The notes under the pieces were generated by a model. The model had not been told where the DNA came from and did no database searches. It saw nothing but the letters and a program-made list of their open reading frames with translations. A DNA stretch of 64,000 bases from Janthinobacterium lividum PAMC 25724 (GTDB lineage Bacteria; Pseudomonadota; Gammaproteobacteria; Burkholderiales; Burkholderiaceae_D). The DNA lies in assembly GCA_000242815.2 (NCBI GenBank), contig AHHB01000042.1, forward strand, positions 62,001 to 126,000, in the 5' to 3' direction. Shown here piece by piece: positions 56,304-64,000 of this stretch. The position numbers and the translations under genes were made by a program. Within the stretch, counting starts at the first letter, position 1, and every line of letters begins with the position of its first letter.

Positions 56304-57029
56304 TCAAGGCAGTTCGGCCGCCCCCATGCGGCGCAGGATCACGCCCGTGCGCCGGTTCAGGTAGCCCGTATCACGGTGACGGTCATAAAAGCGGGGGTTC
56401 GGCAGCATCACGGCCAGCTTCGCTCCCTGCGCCGCACTCAGACCCGCGGCACTGACGTGGTAATAGTGACGCGCAGCCGCTTCGGCGCCGAAGATGCCGG
56501 TGCCAAATTCCACCACGTTCAAATAAATCTCGAAAATGCGCTGCTTCTCCATCAGGCTTTCCAGCATGTAGGTGATGATCAGCTCCTGGCCCTTGCGCAC
56601 ATAGCTGCGCGAACCGGAGAGGAACAGATTCTTCGCCAACTGTTGTGTGATAGTCGAGCCGCCCGCCACAACCTTTTGCTTTTTATTATTCTTTTCGTAG
56701 GCCTTTTGCAAAGCCTCCCAGTCTACCCCTTCATGCTCGGAGAAATTCGCATCTTCCGAAGCGATGATGGCCCGTTTCAAGTTGTTCGAGATGCGCTTGT
56801 ATGGCACCCACGTCTGCTCGATCGCGGCATTCGGATTCTTGTCCTGCAAGACAGACAACTGTTCGCGCATGAAGGCCGTGCTGGACGGATTGTGGTCGAC
56901 CCACCACCAGATTTGCAGGAAAAAATACAGTTGCACGACGATGAAGGACAACACCGGCACGATGAACAGCCACTTGATCCAGCCATAGCGGCTCCCGCTA
57001 CGGCGCGCGCCCTTCTTGCCGACGTTCAC
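56304..57029 (-). CDS. mtgA: Monofunctional biosynthetic peptidoglycan transglycosylase
   Basis: 241 residues, matching E. coli MtgA (242). N-terminal membrane anchor ([21 protein letters not shown]), then the GT51 domain: [17 protein letters not shown] with the catalytic Glu, [21 protein letters not shown], and [29 protein letters not shown]. It polymerises lipid II glycan strands in the periplasm. The start is GTG 57029, overlapping the aroE stop as GTGA. Confidence 0.95.
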   Translation of the reverse strand: MNVGKKGARRSGSRYGWIKWLFIVPVLSFIVVQLYFFLQIWWWVDHNPSSTAFMREQLSVLQDKNPNAAIEQTWVPYKRISNNLKRAIIASEDANFSEHEGVDWEALQKAYEKNNKKQKVVAGGSTITQQLAKNLFLSGSRSYVRKGQELIITYMLESLMEKQRIFEIYLNVVEFGTGIFGAEAAARHYYHVSAAGLSAAQGAKLAVMLPNPRFYDRHRDTGYLNRRTGVILRRMGAAELP

Positions 57030-57868
57030 AGGCTGCCCCGCAATTGCGCCAGCAAGTGCTGCGTCTGCGGCTGCACGCCGCGCCACACGTAAAACGCTGC
57101 TGCCGCCTGCTCGACCAGCATGCCCAAACCATCGCGCACGTGCGCGCCATGCTGTGCGGCAAAGTCCATGAAGACGGTGGGCTGGGCGCCATACATCATG
57201 TCCAGCGCCAGCGTGTGGCTGCCGAAGACGTGCGCGGGCACGGGCGGCAAATCGCCCGCCAGGCTGGCCGAGGTGGCATTGATGACGATATCGAAAACAC
57301 CTTCGGGCAACGCGAAGCCACCGGCACGCAGCTGCTCAGGATGACTCGCCGCATCGGCAAACTGCGCCACCAGCGCCTCGGCCGTGGCCACGCTGCGGTT
57401 GGCAATGACCAGTTCCAGGGGCGCCTGCTCCAGCAGCGGCAACACAACGCCGCGCGCCGCACCGCCCGCACCGAGCAACAGTACGCGCTTGCCGGCGATG
57501 GCCACGCCCGCATTGCGCACGATGTCGGCCACCAGGCCAGCGCCATCGGTATTGTCGCCAAGAATGGTGTCGCCATCGAAACGCAGGGTGTTGACAGCGC
57601 CTGCCGCCCTGGCGCGCGGCGTCAGTTCGCTTGCAAATGCACACGCATCGAGCTTGAATGGCACCGTCACGTTCGCGCCCTTGCCCCCTTCTTCTGCGAA
57701 GCTGCGGGCCGCCAGGGCAAAGCCATCGAGCGGCGCCAGCCGGCGTTCGTAGACGATGGGCTCGCCCGTCTGCAGGGCAAAGGCGGCGTGAATCAGCGGG
57801 GACTTGCTATGGGCGATGGGGTTGCCAAATACGCAATACTGATCAGGATGAGTCGTTTGCTTGTTCAA
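57026..57868 (-). CDS. aroE: Shikimate dehydrogenase
   Basis: 280 residues. NADPH-dependent reduction of 3-dehydroshikimate. Substrate loop [14 protein letters not shown], catalytic Lys72 (NVTVPFK), Asp108 (GDNTDGAG), and dinucleotide loop [15 protein letters not shown]. The start is TTG 57868, coupled to the upstream TonB-like gene as TTGA, and the stop overlaps mtgA as GTGA, so three genes are translationally linked. Confidence 0.95.
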   Translation of the reverse strand: MNKQTTHPDQYCVFGNPIAHSKSPLIHAAFALQTGEPIVYERRLAPLDGFALAARSFAEEGGKGANVTVPFKLDACAFASELTPRARAAGAVNTLRFDGDTILGDNTDGAGLVADIVRNAGVAIAGKRVLLLGAGGAARGVVLPLLEQAPLELVIANRSVATAEALVAQFADAASHPEQLRAGGFALPEGVFDIVINATSASLAGDLPPVPAHVFGSHTLALDMMYGAQPTVFMDFAAQHGAHVRDGLGMLVEQAAAAFYVWRGVQPQTQHLLAQLRGSL

Positions 57869-58752
57869 TTGCTGCCGCCAGTCAGGTTAGCTTCCATTTT
57901 TTCTTCGCGGGTAAATTTGAAACGGGTGATGACAACCCACAGGTCATCTTTATCACTCGACAACATATTCGGGGGAAAACGGCCGAACGGCGCCGCGCGG
58001 CGCACGATGGCCAGGGCGGCAGCGTCCAGCGCTGGGTTGCCCGAGCTTTTCTCCACGCGGGCGCCACCTTCCACCTGGTAAATCGTGCCGTCCTGGAAGA
58101 CGGGAATGTATACGACCAGTTCGCCATACATCTTGCGGCCATTCTTTTGCGGGAAATTCAGGGTGCCGATTTCCTCGATACGCTTTTGCAAGGTCTTGTA
58201 ATACATGGCATAACCGACCTCCTGCGTGCTGGGCGTAATGAAGGTCTTGCGGGGACGCTTGTTCTGGTCTTCCACGGTCTGGCTGATCTCGGCCGCCATG
58301 CGCGCGATGGCCTTGCTGCTTTCCATCAAATCCGCACCGCTGGCCAAGGGATTGGGCTTGTCCTTTTCCGTGACGGGCGCAGCGCTGTAAGGGGTAGCCT
58401 TGGCCGTCTGCGTCAGCAGTTCCTGCTGCTTCTGCTCCAACTCGGCGATGCGCCGGGCGCTGGCCTTGACGCTGTCGCCCTCATCGACCTTGCGCATGTC
58501 GGGCAAGGGCGACTTGGCGCGGCCCTTGTCGGCCTGGCCACCGCCATCGAGATTGGCTTGCGCCAGGGCCTCGGCCTGCAGCGGTTTATTGGCATGCTTG
58601 GCATTGACCAGTATCACTTCCAGGCCGGGATCCGTGGCCACCGCACGCTGCGGGGCAGGCGCGACAAAATGCATCGCCAGCAAGGCGCCGTGCGCCAGCA
58701 GCGATACCGCCACGGCGATCATCAAGAAACGATACTCTCGGAAAGACTTCAC
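57865..58752 (-). CDS. TonB-like energy transducer family protein
   Basis: 295 residues: short cytoplasmic start, one membrane anchor ([21 protein letters not shown]), a polar periplasmic linker, and a C-terminal TonB-type domain ([18 protein letters not shown] and onward; [31 protein letters not shown]). Compared with TonB, the proline-rich spacer is short and replaced by a Lys/Glu region, and exbB/exbD are absent nearby. Start taken as GTG 58752; a TTG at 58779 is possible. Same position next to aroE-mtgA in related betaproteobacteria points to a housekeeping envelope role, not ligand uptake; inferred. Confidence 0.82.
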   Translation of the reverse strand: MKSFREYRFLMIAVAVSLLAHGALLAMHFVAPAPQRAVATDPGLEVILVNAKHANKPLQAEALAQANLDGGGQADKGRAKSPLPDMRKVDEGDSVKASARRIAELEQKQQELLTQTAKATPYSAAPVTEKDKPNPLASGADLMESSKAIARMAAEISQTVEDQNKRPRKTFITPSTQEVGYAMYYKTLQKRIEEIGTLNFPQKNGRKMYGELVVYIPVFQDGTIYQVEGGARVEKSSGNPALDAAALAIVRRAAPFGRFPPNMLSSDKDDLWVVITRFKFTREEKMEANLTGGSN

Positions 58753-58853
58753 GCGCAACCCAGTTCGCAACAAGCACAAAATGTGCTCAATTCTACGTCA
58801 AAGGGCGGTGCCGGCAACAGTTTTCAGCACCGCCTTGTGGCCTGACGGCGGCC

Positions 58854-60959
58854 TTACTTGAGCTCAGGCTCGCTGACCACGTCTTCGCTGAGCAGTTGCG
58901 CCACTTGCGCATCGGCGTCGCTGACCTGGTTCGCCGCTTCCGGCGAGGCTACGGCCGCCACGTCAGCGTCTTCGGCGTCTTCGGCGTCTTCAGCGTCTTG
59001 CTCACCCGCCTCTTCCTCGTAGTCGAGTGCGGCGTCGGTCGCCGCATCGGGCGCGGCGGCGATTTCCAGCAGGCGCGCTTCGATGCTCAGGTCGACCTCA
59101 TCCCAGCGCAGCAAGTCCAGCTTCACCTGGGCGCCGCGCGCCACCGCTGGCATGCCCGGCAGCTTGATGACCAGCGGAATGTCGACCAGACGCAGGATTT
59201 CATCTTTCAGCACGACAGCATCGACCTGACGCGCATTTTCCTGGTGCAGCCAGCGCAAGCACCAGTAGCGTTCCATGTTCGACTGGAAATCGCCATACGC
59301 CGCATACGCTGCGTCAAACGCCGAGACGATGGCGAACAGGTTGGCGTCACGCGGCTTGAACGGCGCCACCAGGGGTGCCGTCACGCCATGCTCGGCGCAG
59401 GCAATGATTTGCCATTGGTTCACCAAGTCCGTATAGCGGCGCAAGGGCGAGGTGCTCCACGCATATTGATCGACGCCCAGGCCCTGGTGCGGCGCCGCAT
59501 GGGTGACCATGCGCACCTGCATCTTTGCCGCCCAGCTATTGCCGCTGCCGCCACCCTGGCTGCGATAGATGCCAGGCACGCCGTGCTCGTGCAGCATCTT
59601 GCCCCAGCTGCTGTTAGCAAAAATCATCAGTTCAGCGACGATCTTGTCGAGCGGCGCACCACGCTTGCGGCGGGCCACGGTGACGACATCGTTTTCCACA
59701 TAGAAATTGAAATCGACGCGGTTATTCTGTTCCGGCTTCAGGCCAAACGCTTCGCGTTTCTTCATGCGGCCCTGCTCCAGTTGCTGCGCCCATTGCCACA
59801 GCACGGCAAAATCAGCCTTGTGCGGGTACTCGCCCTCGCCGCTGGCCAGGGTTTCCTCGTTGACCAGGTCGTCGAGCTGGTTATGCCGCAAATTGCTGGC
59901 AATCGGCACCAGCTCGGCGCGCGTCTGCGTGCTGACCACGGCCCAGTCGGCTTTCGGGTCCAGCGTCGCGTACAGCGACAGGGCCGGGCAGGTCGTACCT
60001 TCCGCGAGCGTGAAAGCCTGCACGATTTCGTCGGGCAGCATGGTGATCTTGTCGCCCGGCATGTAGACGGTCGACATGCGCTGGCGCGCCATCTTGTCGA
60101 TCACATCATCCGGGCGTATGCCCAGGCCCGGCGCGGCGATATGTATGCCCACTTTCACGGTACCATCGGGCAGCGTCTGCACGGAGAAGGCATCGTCGAT
60201 CTCGGTAGTGGTCACGTCGTCGATCGAGAAGGCGGCCACGTCGGCCAGCGGCAGTTTGGCCGTCACGGCAGGCACAGGCACGCTCGGGAAGCCGGCACCC
60301 TTGGGGAAATTTTCGAAGAGAAATTTCGACAGGTGCAAGTCTTTCGGCGACGACATGCCACCGACGGCCAGCATCAGGCGCGGCGGCGTGGTGTGCAACT
60401 CGGTGCAGGCCGCTTCCAGCGCCTTGTATTCGATGGTGTTCTTGTCGGGCTTGAACAACAGTTGCAGCACCATGGGCTGCATCGAGGCGGGCAAGCGGTT
60501 CTGTTTCAGTTCTTCCACATACGCCGCTTGCACCAGCGCCTGCTGCTTTTTCTTTTCGATGCCGGCCAATGCCGCCTTCAAGGACGCTTCCGGCGCCGCC
60601 TTGTAGCGGCCACGGCCCTTTTTGTAAAAATACACGGGCGCCGAATGCAGGGCCAGGATCAGGCCGGCCGCTTCCGGCGGCAAGGGAGCGTGGCCGAAAT
60701 ACTCGGTGCCCAGCTCGACAAAGCCGAACTCGTCTTCGCCCGCCACTTCCCACAGGAAATCGAGGTCGATATCCACAGCGAGGGCCTTGGCTTGCTCGAG
60801 CAGCTCGGCCGGGGCCGGCTTTTCATACTGCAGCAACACATCCTTGATCTTGACCTTGGTGCGCTTGCCGCTGGCCATTTCCACTTGATACGCCTCACCC
60901 GCTTGTGACAGGACCGTGCCGACCTTGAAATCGCCGGATTCTTCAAAAAATAGATTCAT
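58854..60959 (-). CDS. RNase II/R-family exoribonuclease (RNB domain)
   Basis: 701 residues. The RNB catalytic domain is seen in FSIDDVTTTEIDDAFSVQ (the Asp cluster for Mg2+), GIHIAAPGLGIRPDD, YMPGDKITMLPDE, RVDFNFYVENDV and STSPLRRYTDLVNQWQ. An N-terminal domain precedes it. The final ~40 residues are an acidic tail rich in EDAEDAED, an unusual feature. Probably degrades RNA 3' to 5'. It starts 2 nt after ubiC and likely shares its transcript with ubiC-yqiA-mpl. Confidence 0.92.
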   Translation of the reverse strand: MNLFFEESGDFKVGTVLSQAGEAYQVEMASGKRTKVKIKDVLLQYEKPAPAELLEQAKALAVDIDLDFLWEVAGEDEFGFVELGTEYFGHAPLPPEAAGLILALHSAPVYFYKKGRGRYKAAPEASLKAALAGIEKKKQQALVQAAYVEELKQNRLPASMQPMVLQLLFKPDKNTIEYKALEAACTELHTTPPRLMLAVGGMSSPKDLHLSKFLFENFPKGAGFPSVPVPAVTAKLPLADVAAFSIDDVTTTEIDDAFSVQTLPDGTVKVGIHIAAPGLGIRPDDVIDKMARQRMSTVYMPGDKITMLPDEIVQAFTLAEGTTCPALSLYATLDPKADWAVVSTQTRAELVPIASNLRHNQLDDLVNEETLASGEGEYPHKADFAVLWQWAQQLEQGRMKKREAFGLKPEQNNRVDFNFYVENDVVTVARRKRGAPLDKIVAELMIFANSSWGKMLHEHGVPGIYRSQGGGSGNSWAAKMQVRMVTHAAPHQGLGVDQYAWSTSPLRRYTDLVNQWQIIACAEHGVTAPLVAPFKPRDANLFAIVSAFDAAYAAYGDFQSNMERYWCLRWLHQENARQVDAVVLKDEILRLVDIPLVIKLPGMPAVARGAQVKLDLLRWDEVDLSIEARLLEIAAAPDAATDAALDYEEEAGEQDAEDAEDAEDADVAAVASPEAANQVSDADAQVAQLLSEDVVSEPELK

Positions 60960-60961
60960 TA

Positions 60962-61576
60962 TTATGCTTTGTTTATTAATGTGTCGGTTGCAACGGTGCG
61001 AGTGAACGATGTCAACTCTAGCACCGCCGGCAAAAATACTTCAGTTACCAGCAGCAATCCCTGGTGACGCTGATACAGGCAGCGGCGGGCAAAAAACAGC
61101 GCCTTCTCGTCGACGCCCTGCCCGTCCCGTGCCAGCGCTGCCTGCACCCGCTGCACCAGCGGGTGGCTGGCGCGCAAGCGGGCAAATTCCAGCCTGCCAC
61201 GGCGCACCATGCGGTCACCGAACAGCGTCGTGCCCAGCGAGCGCTCGCCCAGCGCGGAAAACAAAGGCCAGTCCGTGGCCGTCGCCTGCATGGGCACGAC
61301 GGTATGGCCAAACACGGCCGGCCTGTTATCACAACGCAACAACACTTCGCGCTCCCATACACGGCCCGCGCGGTGTAGACCAATGATGGCGGCCTCGTCA
61401 TTCAGGCAACGCGCCGTTTCCTGATGCAAACATTGCACGCGAAATGCCTGGCTGTGCGCTTTCAACTTGGCCGTCAGCGAGCCGCCAGCCGTGAGCCAGT
61501 GGCGCAAGGCGGCCGGCGCATGGACGGCGTTGACGTGCGCATGCCATTGCGCCTGGCGCAGCGAACCGGGCCTCAC
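60962..61576 (-). CDS. ubiC: Chorismate lyase (UbiC)
   Basis: 204 residues. Converts chorismate to 4-hydroxybenzoate and pyruvate, the first step of ubiquinone synthesis. Features include WEREVLLRCDNRPAVFGHTVVP, ERSLGTTLFGDRMVRRG (the glycine-rich active loop) and LLLVTEVFLPAVLEL. The start is GTG 61576, overlapping the yqiA stop as GTGA; this gives a family-like length. Secure family, start likely. Confidence 0.9.
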   Translation of the reverse strand: MRPGSLRQAQWHAHVNAVHAPAALRHWLTAGGSLTAKLKAHSQAFRVQCLHQETARCLNDEAAIIGLHRAGRVWEREVLLRCDNRPAVFGHTVVPMQATATDWPLFSALGERSLGTTLFGDRMVRRGRLEFARLRASHPLVQRVQAALARDGQGVDEKALFFARRCLYQRHQGLLLVTEVFLPAVLELTSFTRTVATDTLINKA

Positions 61577-62157
61577 CGGGCGGCGTCCGCAGTGATACCG
61601 CAAAATGCCAGCACGGGTGCCAGGTAATCAGAAAATTCGCTGATGCCATGGTCGCTGCCATCGATGACGCACTGCTGCGCCCCCGGATAATGCGCCACCA
61701 TGTCGCGGTAGTCGAGCACTTCATCGCCGCTGGCGGCAATCAGGAAGTAGCGTTGTGGTTGAGTAATTTCCGCTACGGCAAACGCACGCAGTTCGTCGAT
61801 ATACTCGCGCTTGAACTCGAATGGCTGGTCCGAATGGAACTCTGTCGTCACGCCCACATGCTGCTCCAGGTCGATCAGGGGCACGATGGCAGGATTCAGC
61901 AGCACGGCGCGGCAGCCGAGTTGCTCGGCCAGCCAGGTGGCGTAATAGCCACCCAAGGATGAGCCGATGATCGTCAACTCGCCCGGCGCCACGTCCTTGA
62001 CCAGCATCAAGGCCAGCTCGATGGCCAGCTTGGGCGAGGCCGGCAATTGCGGACATAGCCACTCTGCCTCGCGGCCCAGCGCCTGCATCTGCGCGGCCAG
62101 CAGGCGCGACTTCATCGACAGGGGCGACGAACGAAATCCGTGCAGGTACAGAATCAT
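61573..62157 (-). CDS. yqiA: YqiA/YcfP-family esterase-like alpha/beta hydrolase
   Basis: 194-residue alpha/beta hydrolase. Early ILYLHGFRSSPLSMKSR, nucleophile elbow IGSSLGGYYATWLAEQLG, the acid in SGDEVLDYRDMV and the closing GSDHGISEFSDYLAPVLAF with the His. YqiA acts on short-chain esters in vitro; the natural substrate is unknown. It is coupled to mpl upstream (ATGA) and ubiC downstream (GTGA). Confidence 0.92.
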   Translation of the reverse strand: MILYLHGFRSSPLSMKSRLLAAQMQALGREAEWLCPQLPASPKLAIELALMLVKDVAPGELTIIGSSLGGYYATWLAEQLGCRAVLLNPAIVPLIDLEQHVGVTTEFHSDQPFEFKREYIDELRAFAVAEITQPQRYFLIAASGDEVLDYRDMVAHYPGAQQCVIDGSDHGISEFSDYLAPVLAFCGITADAAR

Positions 62158-63541
62158 CGGCCCAGGGCTTCCAGCAATTTCTGGTGCACGCCGCCAAAGC
62201 CGCCGTTGCTCATGACGACGATCTGGTCGCCCGGACGGGCGCTCGCTGCCACGGCGGCGACCAGGGTATCGATATCTTCATAGGCGCTGGCAATCTTGCC
62301 CAGCGGCGCCAGCGCGTCGCCCAGGCTCCAGCCCAGCGCAGCATGGCTGCCGAAACCGAAGACCAGGTCGGCATCGTTCAGGCTGCCGGGCAGCGCATCT
62401 TTCATGGCGCCCAGCTTCATGGTGTTCGAACGTGGCTCCAGCACGGCCAGGATGCGGCCGCTGTTGCCGGCGATTTGGCGCATTTTTTGACGCAGCCCGC
62501 CCACCGTGGTGGCGATGGCCGTCGGATGATGGGCGAAATCGTCATATACGGTAATGTTGTTGACCACGCCGCGCACTTCCATGCGGCGCTTGACGCTATC
62601 GAACCTGGCCAGCGCGGCGCACGCCTGGGCAATAGGCACGCCCACGTGGCGCGCGGCGGCGATGGCCGCCAGCGCATTGCTGCGGTTATGCTTGCCCGTG
62701 AGCGCCCACGCCACATGGCCTGCCTGCTGGCCATTGAAATAGACGTCGAAACTGCCATCGCTCTGTTCTTGCAATTGCCAGTTGGCATCCTGGCCAAAAC
62801 TTTCCGTTTCACTCCAGCAACCACGCGCCAGCACACGCTGCAGCGACGCTTCGTCGCCGTTGAAGACCAGGCGGCCGATGCCGGGCACGGTGCGTGCCAG
62901 ATGGTGGAATTGCGTCTCGATCGCGTGCAGATCGGGGAAGATGTCGGCGTGATCATATTCCAGATTATTCATGATGGCCGTCTTCGCGTGGTAATGCACG
63001 AACTTGCTGCGCTTGTCGAAGAAGGCCGTATCGTATTCATCGGCTTCGATGACGAAGAAGTCCGAATCGACGCTCTTGCCGTCGATCTTGCCGCTGAGGC
63101 GGGCGGAAATGCCAAAGTTCATCGGCACGCCACCGATCAGGAAACCGGGCGCGTAGCCGGCGTCTTCGAGGATCCAGGCCAGCATGGCAGACGTGGTCGT
63201 CTTGCCATGCGTGCCGGCCACGGCCAGCACCCACCGATTGCGCAAGATATGTTCGCCTATCCACTGCGGGCCGGAGACATAGGGCAAGCTGCGGTTGAGG
63301 ATTTCTTCCACCAGCGCGTTGCCGCGCGAAACCACATTGCCAATCACATACAAATCCGGATTGAGCTTGGTTTGTTGCGGATCAAAACCCTGGATCAGTT
63401 CGATTCCCTGCGATTCCAGCTGGGTGCTCATCGGCGGAAGACGTTGGCATCGCAACCGGTAACTTTGTGACCAGCCTCCTTGGCCAGCACGGCCAGGCCG
63501 CCCATGAAGGTACCGCAAATGCCGAGAATATGAATATGCAT
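62154..63541 (-). pseudogene. mpl: Mpl: murein tripeptide ligase, interrupted by a -1 frameshift near the 5' end
   Basis: Would join recycled L-Ala-gamma-D-Glu-meso-Dap to UDP-MurNAc. The start (HIHILGICGTFMGGLAVLAKEAGH) runs into a stop after NVFRR, while the main part (PPMSTQLESQGIELIQGF, P-loop GTHGKTTTSAML, IEADEYDTAFFDKRSK) is in another frame. One missing base in the GG at 63436-63437 (GGG expected) restores NVFPPMSTQLE and a full-length enzyme of about 461 residues. The start ATG is 63541. As in the other three cases, a read error is favoured. Confidence 0.9.
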
Positions 63542-63648
63542 GTGATCAGTGCGAAGGTGCACGCTTAGTAAGTAAGACGGTGAAATAAAAAACAGCAAGT
63601 ACGCGATTTTACCTGACGCCATGACTTTTCCCGCTTCGGAGTATCATC

Positions 63649-64000
63649 ATGCGCATGACGAACGATGCATTTGACGATAGCGCCCAGTTGCGCCTGGAAA
63701 TAGCTGCCGCTGCCGCGCGCCTCGTGGCGCACGATGGCGCCGACTATGGCAGTGCCAAGCGCAAGGCAGCGCGGCAGATACTCGGCGATGCGCCGAACTT
63801 GGCCAATGTACTACCTGACAACGATATGATCGAGGCACAGGTGCGGCAATACAATGCCCTGTTCCTGGCCGACAGCCAGCCGGCGCGCCTGTTCCAGTTG
63901 CGCACGATCGCGCTGCAGGTCATGCAAGCGTTGCAACAATTTCATCCCCTGCTCAGCGGGCCCGTGCTGAACGGTACGGCTGGCCCCCACGACGAGATCT
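63649..64000 (+). CDS. Conserved hypothetical protein, 5' part (continues past window)
   Basis: 117 complete codons from ATG 63649, which has GGAG 7 nt upstream, divergent from mpl. Sequence is Ala-rich and helical: RLVAHDGADYGSAKRKAARQILG, then LPDNDMIEAQVRQYNALFLADSQPARLFQLR. It resembles proteins in betaproteobacteria that are often labelled UDP-N-acetylmuramate-alanine ligase, without the Mur ligase motifs; that label may be carried over from the neighbouring mpl. The visible part has no catalytic motif, so no function is assigned. Confidence 0.75.
   Translation, partial: MRMTNDAFDDSAQLRLEIAAAAARLVAHDGADYGSAKRKAARQILGDAPNLANVLPDNDMIEAQVRQYNALFLADSQPARLFQLRTIALQVMQALQQFHPLLSGPVLNGTAGPHDEI

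Noticed and set aside
58896-60908. 670-codon open frame antisense to the RNase II-family gene
   Set aside because: High-GC codon bias opens the opposite frame; the sequence is rich in H, R and Q with no domain, and the minus-strand gene has clear catalytic motifs.
62154-63518. Mpl starting at an ATG near 63518 in one frame
   Set aside because: Its first ~28 residues are the frameshifted reading of the real N-terminus; the family start (HIHILGICGTFMGG) is in the other frame from 63541.

Overview
The window is 64 kb of high-GC, gene-dense chromosome that reads as a betaproteobacterium of the Oxalobacteraceae (Janthinobacterium/Massilia/Duganella type). This placement is an inference from gene content and order (miaB-phoH-ybeY-corC-lnt-glyQS-gmhB; waaC-waaA; yqgE-ruvX-pyrR-pyrB-pyrX; rubredoxin-pilGHIJ-chpA; mtgA-aroE-tonB-like), an MHS-type transporter, a PEP-CTERM-like small protein and a betaproteobacterial H-NS protein. 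Nothing indicates a plasmid, prophage, CRISPR array or intact insertion sequence.

Layout. 1-3010: the 3' part of mutL, miaA, a second diverged copy of the miaA 3' end, and two identical tRNA-Met genes behind a strong promoter. 3173-9993: mainly minus-strand accessory genes: MHS transporter, thioredoxin-like protein, FAH-family hydrolase, ChaN-like lipoprotein, a BigR/PmpA/PmpB-type sulfur module with a near-perfect operator, a PEP-CTERM-like protein and a DUF1697 protein. 10009-13450: sensor kinase, a small protein plus HDOD pair, and a small HTH-like protein. 14167-25623: a long plus-strand housekeeping run (miaB, phoH, ybeY, DUF4259, corC, lnt, glyQ, glyS, gmhB, an acyltransferase, a YgjP-like metallopeptidase). 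25695-29797: minus-strand LPS genes waaA, waaC and a frameshifted phosphomannomutase, then H-NS. 29999-36503: apaH, an AraC regulator and a likely operon of AhpD-like protein, acyl-CoA-dehydrogenase-like flavoprotein and a Tat-exported-SBP ABC transporter. 36500-41284: acyltransferase and the pyr cluster. 41726-43189: photolyase. 43295-52430: type IV pilus Chp chemosensory cluster. 52516-56081: rubredoxin, thiD, hemL, corA. 56304-63541: mtgA, aroE, TonB-like protein, RNase II-family protein, ubiC, yqiA, mpl. 63649-64000: start of a further gene.

How the genes fit together. Envelope building is the main theme: lipoprotein acylation (lnt), LPS core (gmhB, waaA, waaC, phosphomannomutase), phospholipid acyltransferases, peptidoglycan synthesis and recycling (mtgA, mpl). 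MiaA and MiaB act in sequence on tRNA position 37. Pyrimidine synthesis carries a DHOase-like subunit that has lost its zinc-binding HxH motif. The pil/chp genes would control twitching motility.

Four genes (phosphomannomutase, the AhpD-like gene, hemL, mpl) each carry one apparent single-base deletion in a short G/C run. hemL and others are core genes, so base-calling or assembly error is more likely than four real mutations. No clearly unprecedented system is visible. The best candidates for a second look are the AhpD-like/flavoprotein/ABC cluster (32024-36503), the duplicated miaA 3' end (2533-2639), and the BigR-type operon with its palindrome (7302-8586).
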